In this document: positions 59,701 through 64,000 of the stretch, piece after piece | How the letters are laid out: every line of letters begins with the position of its first letter | Position numbering within the stretch: the stretch's first letter is position 1 | Source: Argopecten irradians | Lineage: Eukaryota > Mollusca > Bivalvia > Pectinida > Pectinidae | Direction of reading: 5' to 3' | Assembly (NCBI RefSeq): GCF_041381155.1 | Contig: NC_091134.1 | Location: forward strand, 38,771,338 to 38,835,337 | Length of the DNA stretch: 64,000 nucleotides | Program-made: the position numbers and the translations under genes | Notes under the pieces: model-generated | Databases searched by the model: none | The model's input: only the letters and a program-made list of their open reading frames with translations | What the model was told of the DNA's origin: nothing

Positions 59701-61530
59701 ATAAGCTAAAATTGCATCTATATTAAATCAAAATTCTCTCAAATCAGGACTTTACCCAGGAGTAGCATGCCCAGTATCACCAACAAACGCCTGTAAGGAC
59801 AACTCTATATGTATTGGTGGTGTGTGTACCTGTAACAATGGTTACTATGACAGTGATGGTCCATCAGCCAATAACGGATTATGTACTCTAAGTAAGTCAG
59901 ATATATGTAAAAGCTTTGCATCAAATAATGGATGTCATTCAGGGAAACAATTTTTCAATAGCAACTGACAATTACGAACAGAAAAGGTCTATGTATGGAA
60001 TTTATATCATTGGATTTATATGCTCATAGACAAAGAAATCCTTGTTAGAACAACATACTCATGTTTTGCAAGATATTTTCGTCTAGTAAACTAACTGCTG
60101 TTTAACTCAGTGTAACTTGTTCCCCAGAGATCCTTCCCGGGGAGTCCTGTAACAACATCGCCAATGAATGTACAGCCTTGTCTACCTGTAGTGGGGGTAT
60201 ATGTACCTGTAACACAGGTTACTATGACAGTGGTGATACATGTGAATCAAGTAAGTAATGAAAGTAAATATATAACTTTAAACATAAAATTGCATATGTT
60301 GACTCTGAAGCAAAACCTCTTTCACATTCTTACGGATGCGACGCCGGTTTAACACGGTCGAAAAATTACCATGAATGCATCATTACGGATAATTTTCGTC
60401 CGTGCGAAAAAACTTCTACATGTTTGTTTCTTCTCCGGGAACAAAGTGACAATTGTTTATTGTATTTGATCAATCAGTAAAGGTGCATGCAATCATGATT
60501 TAGAAATGAAAAAAAGACAGATACTGCATGTATGTTGAAGTTTCTGTTCTAGATGTTTCGATCCAACCAAAGCCGAATATAACCTTAATATACTAGTCAT
60601 ATTGGGTATATATATATATAGGAATACATTCTAACTTGGATTGATTCATAAGAAGGCCTTTGTCGATCTAGCACTGAAATTGTTCAACCATACTTTCCCT
60701 AAAACTAAAATCTGTGCAAAATGTAATTATTTTTAATCAAAAATTGACATAGGAAAGGCATGTCCTTCAACACCAACAAATGCATGTAAGGACGACTCTG
60801 TGTTTTTAGAGGTGTGTGTACCTGTAACAATGGTTACTATGACAGCTATGACTCGTCAGCTAATAGTGGGATGTGTACGGAAAGTAAGTCAGGCTGACTA
60901 ACGAACAGTTAGATCACAAAGAGTAAATAAAATTCGCTGCCTCGGAGAAGTCTCCTTGTCCTATGTACATGATATGAAAAATAAGCTAAAATTGCATTTA
61001 TATTAAATCAAAATTCTCTCAAATCAGGACTAAATCCAGGAGTATCATGCCCAGTATCACCAACAAACGCCTGTAAGGATAACTCTGTGTGTATTGGTGG
61101 TGTGTGTACCTGTAACAATGGTTACTATGACAGTGATGGTCTATCAGCCAATAACGGATTATGTACTCTAAGTAAGTCAGATATATGTAAAAGCTTTGCA
61201 TCAAATAATGGATGTCATTCAGGGAAACAATTTTTCAATAGCAACTGACAATTACGAACAGAAAAGGTCTATGTATGGAATTTATATCATTGGATTTATA
61301 TGCTCATAGACAAAGAAATCCTTGTTAGAACAACATACTCATGTTTTGCAAGATATTTTCGTCTAGTAAACTAACTGCTGTTTAACTCAGTGTAACTTGT
61401 TCCCCAGAGATCCTTCCCGGGGAGTCCTGTAACAACATCGCCAATGAATGTACAGCCTTGTCTACCTGTAGTGGGGGTACATGTATCTGTAACACAGGTT
61501 ACTATGACAGTGGTGATACATGTGAATCAA
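47578..61530 (+). CDS. EB/FN3 module gene, block C (26 exons seen)
   Basis: Plus-strand exons in order: three VISAGE EB modules, TLSG, FN3, SLLG, GLNPG, GLNPG, TLSG, FN3, SLLG, ILPGE, then GLNPG-ILPGE-KACPS repeated four times and a fifth GLNPG-ILPGE. Apart from three KACPS exons that are 131 bases long, every exon is phase 1-1. The domain plan is a long extracellular rod of small disulfide-rich modules with FN3 domains, the kind seen in adhesive or recognition proteins. No signal exon is present in this copy (block A has the candidate) and no transmembrane or stop-bearing last exon is seen before the LTR element, so the 3' end is probably right of the window or missing. Function unknown. Confidence 0.7.
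47967..48098 (+). CDS. Block C exon 2, EB-like module
   Basis: Copy of block A exon 5. VVISAGESGCSSLGQSCPSS start, CSR end; phase 1-1. Confidence 0.8.
48360..48491 (+). CDS. Block C exon 3, EB-like module
   Basis: Copy of block A exon 6; phase 1-1, 132 bases. Confidence 0.8.
48828..48980 (+). CDS. Block C exon 4, TLSG module
   Basis: 153 bases, phase 1-1. Reads ITLSGTCTSGLGVTQCQTTG, then CRCLQGTFDSNGFGTAGGTC. Several of its differences from the block A copy agree with the TLSG exon at 53,695. Confidence 0.8.
49961..50245 (+). CDS. Block C exon 5, fibronectin type III domain
   Basis: 285 bases, phase 1-1. VTIIWSAPATYSGQVRRYDV, then TSLHVTGLQSATTYNLYIKS-type core. Same length as the block B FN3 exon. 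Confidence 0.85.
50279..50623. mobile_element. MITE with ~75-bp terminal inverted repeats
   Basis: The left arm (gtac.atatgtaccatcctcg, then ctacacccctggactatctc) pairs with the inverted right arm with a few mismatches. About 345 bases, in the intron 33 bases after the FN3 exon. No transposase; target duplication unclear. Confidence 0.7.
50954..51088 (+). CDS. Block C exon 6, SLLG module
   Basis: 135 bases, phase 1-1. SLLGDLCGVCTDSNAICSIS, then CVCRSGYYDNDGDTTNVGGTC. Confidence 0.8.
51365..51402. repeat. Poly-T/poly-G tract
   Basis: About 24 T followed by 14 G in an intron; length is likely unreliable. Confidence 0.8.
51490..51633 (+). CDS. Block C exon 7, GLNPG module
   Basis: 144 bases, phase 1-1. 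Reads GLNPGESCPTSPSNACKNNS (acceptor aaatcag; the Leu codon is tta), then CTGGMCTCNNGYYDSDG. Confidence 0.8.
51901..52044 (+). CDS. Block C exon 8, GLNPG module
   Basis: 144 bases, phase 1-1. GLNPGVTCNAVIPNACKDNS, then CSEGSCSCNSGYYDNDG. Confidence 0.8.
52045..53694 (+). other. Block C intron, no exon seen
   Basis: 1.65 kb without a module-like frame; open frames at 53,152-53,418 lack cysteine patterns and splice sites. Confidence 0.5.
53695..53847 (+). CDS. Block C exon 9, second TLSG module
   Basis: 153 bases, phase 1-1. IALSGTCSSGLGVTQCQTNG, then CRCNQGTFDSNGFGNAGGTC. Starts the second super-module. Confidence 0.8.
54165..54443 (+). CDS. Block C exon 10, second fibronectin type III domain
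   Basis: 279 bases, phase 1-1; two codons shorter than the other FN3 exons (VVWTGGGTGTGT where they have AEAGGGTRTGT). VTISWSAPATYSGQVSRYDV core. Confidence 0.85.
54944..55075 (+). CDS. Block C exon 11, second SLLG module
   Basis: 132 bases, phase 1-1. SLLGNTCGSCADPNAVCSTT, then CVCKCGYYDNDG: an extra cysteine replaces Ser before GYY. Confidence 0.8.
55682..55804 (+). CDS. Block C exon 12, ILPGE module
   Basis: 123 bases, phase 1-1. ILPGEPCNNILNECTALSTC, then CSGGICTCNSGYYDSGATC. Outside the tandem array. Confidence 0.8.
   Translation, partial: TFYLESPVTTSSMNVQPCLPVVGVYVPVTQVTMTVVQHVN
55929..56072 (+). CDS. Array unit 1, GLNPG exon
   Basis: 144 bases, phase 1-1. GLNPGVACPVSPTNACKDNS, then CIGGVCTCNNGYYDSDG. 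Confidence 0.85.
56309..56431 (+). CDS. Array unit 1, ILPGE exon
   Basis: 123 bases, phase 1-1. ILPGESCNNIANECTALSTC, then CSGGICTCNTGYYDSGDTC. Confidence 0.85.
56937..57067 (+). pseudogene. Array unit 1, KACPS exon, frame-shifted
   Basis: 131 bases. Splice sites are good and the first half reads KACPSTPTNACKDDSV, but GTTTTTAGAGGTGTG holds two bases more than the in-frame copy at 59,475, so the module's second half is out of frame. Skipping the exon would keep the frame. Confidence 0.75.
57212..57355 (+). CDS. Array unit 2, GLNPG exon
   Basis: 144 bases, phase 1-1; GVSCPVSPTNACKDSSICIG variant. Confidence 0.85.
57559..57681 (+). CDS. Array unit 2, ILPGE exon
   Basis: 123 bases, phase 1-1; same sequence as unit 1. 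Confidence 0.85.
58191..58321 (+). pseudogene. Array unit 2, KACPS exon, frame-shifted
   Basis: 131 bases; same two-base difference as unit 1, so the shift predates the copying of these units or spread by conversion. Confidence 0.75.
58466..58609 (+). CDS. Array unit 3, GLNPG exon
   Basis: 144 bases, phase 1-1; protein as unit 1. Confidence 0.85.
58846..58968 (+). CDS. Array unit 3, ILPGE exon
   Basis: 123 bases, phase 1-1; as unit 1. Confidence 0.85.
59475..59603 (+). CDS. Array unit 3, KACPS exon, in frame
   Basis: 129 bases, phase 1-1. KACPSTPTNACKDDSVFLGV, then CTCNNGYYDSYDSSANSGMC. It has GTTTTTAGGTGTG without the two extra bases. One cysteine of the usual C-x-GG-x-C pair is replaced by Phe, so the module lacks a disulfide partner. 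Confidence 0.75.
59748..59891 (+). CDS. Array unit 4, GLNPG exon
   Basis: 144 bases, phase 1-1; begins LYPG instead of LNPG. Confidence 0.85.
60128..60250 (+). CDS. Array unit 4, ILPGE exon
   Basis: 123 bases, phase 1-1; as unit 1. Confidence 0.85.
60753..60883 (+). pseudogene. Array unit 4, KACPS exon, frame-shifted
   Basis: 131 bases, with the same two extra bases as units 1 and 2. Confidence 0.75.
61028..61171 (+). CDS. Array unit 5, GLNPG exon
   Basis: 144 bases, phase 1-1; GVSCPVSPTNACKDNSVCIG, then NGYYDSDGLSANNG (Leu for Pro). Confidence 0.85.
61408..61530 (+). CDS. Array unit 5, ILPGE exon
   Basis: 123 bases, phase 1-1; GGTCICNTGYYDSGDTC variant (Thr and Ile changes). Last host exon in the window. 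Confidence 0.85.
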
Positions 61531-61914
61531 GTAAGTAATGAAAGTAAATATATAACTTTAAACATAAAATTGCATATGTTGACTCTGAAGCAAAACCTCG
61601 TTCACATTCTTACGGATGCGACGCCGGTTTAACACGGTCGAAAAATTACCATGAATGCATCATTACGGATAATTTTCGTCTGTGCGAAAAACTTCTACAT
61701 GTTTGTTTCTTCTCCGGAAACAAAGTGACAATTGTTTATTGTCTTTGATCAATCAGTAAAGGTGCATGCAATCATGATTTAGAAATGAAAAAAAATGACA
61801 GATACTGCATGTATGTTGAAGTTTCTGTTCTAGATGTTTTGCGATCCAACCAAAGCCGAATACAACCTTAATATACTAGTCATATTGATATATATATATA
61901 TATAGGAATACATT

Positions 61915-64000
61915 TGTTGTGCGTAATGAGAGACTTGAAAAAGCCGTGTTAGTTCATGGTTTATTCGTTCTACAAGTAATAACGTTACAAACGTGACGTC
62001 ACAAAACTATGACGTTACAATGCATTATGGCGCGCAAAGGCATACACAATGTTAGTGAAATATCTGCGACATACTGGGGCCGGCAAAAGTGCATTGATTT
62101 AATAAGGTTACGAAACTAAAGTTATTGTTCGCGTTGTGTAATTTTTTATGATTTGGTCAGTCTCTCACTTCTTCTTGGTTCCTTTACATTTATTTCTAAA
62201 GGAAACAGTTTTGTGATTGGTCTGTTAGTTCTCCCGCTACGTGTTTTCACTATAGCAGCTCTCGCGTGTCCGTCGCCTCCAATGATAAGGTCCTCCACTA
62301 CTCCCAATTTCCAATAGATCCGTTTTGTATCGTCGTGAATTTGTACCACATCACCAATCTTAATCGTTTCTTTGACGGTACCAGATGCGCGTTGGAATTC
62401 TCGTAGAGATGTGAGATATTCCTTCTTCCACCGTGTCCAGATATGTTGCAGTATTTCCGTTTTACGAGAATACTGGTTGTTTAAAGTTACATGTGAAACT
62501 GGCCCATGAGGAGTCTGTCTTTTATCGGGATACACGGGTGATGATATTCTGCGTCCGTAAAGTAAGTGTGACGGAGTGAGTGGTTCTGGATCTCTGTTGT
62601 CCACGGACACGTGTGTTATAGGACGGTCATTGATGATCATCTCGACTTCTGAGATGAGTGTGGATAACTCCTCCACAGTAATGTAGGCTGATCCAAGTAC
62701 TTTGAATATAGTTGTTTTGACTATTCCTATTAAACGTTCCCAGAACCCGCCAAACCAAGGGGCTCTCTTTGGGATGAATTTCCACTCTGTTCCATGCTCT
62801 TGTAGTTTTTCCTTAACAACCCGTGAATTTGTAATGGATTTAACTGTCTCCGCCGCAGCCAAAAAAGTCGTTCCATTATCGGAAATCATTGTTTGTGGGG
62901 TAGACTTCTTGCTGACAAAACGACGAAAAGCCATAATGAATGAATCCTCGGTCAAATCTGACACAATTTCAAGATGTATGGCACGTGTACTAGCACAAGT
63001 AAATAGGCAAATGTACACCTTTTTGTCCCTCGAATTCTTCATTTTCACATGTATAGCTCCGGTAAAATCTACTCCTGTAACTGTAAATGGTGTCTTTCAA
63101 TCTGTCTTTAGGTAGTGGTGGCGGGTCTGGTGCAAGAAAACTTTTCCCTGTCACTTTCCTACACGGAACACATTTGCGTAGACAATTTCGTACTTCTTGT
63201 CGAATGCTTGGTATCCAAAACTTCTCCCTCAATGTCACGATCGTTGCCTCTGGTCCACAATGCAGATTCCGTCGATGTGTATCTTCTATAATGAGTTTAG
63301 TAAACGCATGTGACTTGGGTAAGAGGAGAGGAAACTTTGTGTCGTCCGGTAATGGTGCGTTATGTATCCTACCTTGATATCTGATCAATCCATTGGAATC
63401 CATGAACAACTTTAACTGTCTGATTAAGTGGTTCCGTTTAGTGTTGTTCAAACTTTCCTTTACATCTCCATAGCTTTCTTGTTGGACAACTTTGATCCAG
63501 TATTTTGACGCCTGGTTTAGTTCCTGCGAAATGATGTCGCCACAGATCCGATCATTTTTGCTCTGTCTACAGTTGTTTGCGAACCGAAGTATGAAAGCAG
63601 TGATCCGTAGCAGTTTCTGGTAAGAACTGTAGTTCGATAGGGTAAGGATATGAGGTACTGCTTGTTCACATTCCTCTTGTTGAATTTCCTCCTCTACCCC
63701 GTGCTCTTTGACCTGCGAGATCATCAATTTTGTCGTGCTATTTGGGTCCCATATAGGCCATTCGGGTTGATTAATTATCCACTTAGGTCCATGAATCCAT
63801 AGTGGATTGTCCAACAACTCTTTGGCTGATATCCCCCTTGTTTGGAGATCCGCTGGATTACTGTTTGTGGGTACATATCTCCATGAATGTTTTCCCGTCA
63901 GTTCTTTTATCTGTGTCACTCGGTTTGAAATGAACTTTTTCAGCGGTTTATCCGATTTCAACCAGTGTAGCACTATCTGACTGTCACACCAAAGTGTTAT
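61915..64000 (-). mobile_element. BEL/Pao LTR retrotransposon fossil, 3' part
   Basis: The minus-strand coding region resembles the end of a BEL/Pao polyprotein: an RNase H-side segment (SWRYVPTNSNPADLQTRG), the integrase zinc-binding region, the integrase core (ISDNGTTF) and a C-terminal domain. The rest lies beyond the right edge. The left edge begins TGTTGTGCG at 61,915, a typical LTR end; the inner edge of that LTR, before the coding region, is not resolved. The element appears broken, with about one break in the visible part. The pre-insertion site (ggaatacattctaac) survives in the four other array units, so the insertion is younger than the array. Confidence 0.85.

Larger units (their letters stand above)
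55929..61914 (+). repeat. ~1.28-kb tandem array of three-exon units, about 4.7 copies
   Basis: GLNPG exons start at 55,929, 57,212, 58,466, 59,748 and 61,028 (steps 1283, 1254, 1282, 1280). Introns are almost identical between units, including a TA microsatellite of varying length and the motif acggatgcgacgccggttta. The second unit lacks ~40 bases before its ILPGE exon. The fifth unit is cut by the LTR element at 61,915 before its KACPS exon. Near-identity of introns means recent amplification or ongoing homogenisation. Confidence 0.95.

Noticed and set aside
56345-61632. Five identical 62-codon frames repeated in the array
   Set aside because: Out-of-frame readings across ILPGE exons and their introns; the correct phase gives cysteine modules.
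62702-63377. Plus-strand open frames over the LTR element
   Set aside because: Antisense shadows of the minus-strand element.

Overview
The window looks like nuclear DNA of an animal, most likely a bivalve mollusc. The genes are split into short exons with canonical GT-AG borders, and the DNA is AT-rich. It is littered with LINE, MITE and LTR-element remains. The main genes are a tandem-CARD protein and long arrays of EB/EGF-like cysteine-rich modules with fibronectin III domains, a kind of gene often listed in bivalves as 'prion-like-(Q/N-rich) domain-bearing protein 25'-like. The species assignment is inference; nothing in the window names it.

Layout. 1-1,531 (minus): tandem-CARD gene whose 3' part runs off the left edge. 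1.5-9.6 kb: no gene; a decayed LINE, a foldback repeat and a SINE-like element. 9.6-17.06 kb (plus, block A): a candidate signal-peptide exon and a short second exon, a damaged EB exon, three near-identical EB exons and one 'TLSG' exon, ending at a 33-N scaffold gap (17,063-17,095). 17.1-41.2 kb (minus, block B): a second EB/FN3 gene read leftwards, with two degenerate exons, duplicated introns, a ~160-bp satellite and several DNA elements. 38.7-40.8 kb: a 5'-truncated LINE between perfect-looking 305-bp direct repeats. 44.6-46.48 kb: an indel-ridden copy of the CARD gene. 46.48-49.63 kb: a near-identical copy of 13.93-17.06 kb. 47.6-61.5 kb (plus, block C): 26 recognisable exons, the last 13 in a recent ~1.28-kb tandem array. 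61.9-64.0 kb (minus): part of a BEL/Pao LTR element inserted in the last array unit.

How it fits together. Nearly every EB/FN3 exon starts and ends in phase 1, so exons can be added, lost or skipped without breaking the frame. The same super-module (TLSG - FN3 - SLLG - GLNPG/ILPGE) occurs three times on both strands. Block A stops at the N gap exactly where its copy in block C carries on. The simplest reading is that A and C are one gene, or two alleles of it, separated by mis-scaffolding, with block B a paralogue in opposite orientation. The encoded proteins are predicted to be secreted or extracellular; their function is not known from sequence.
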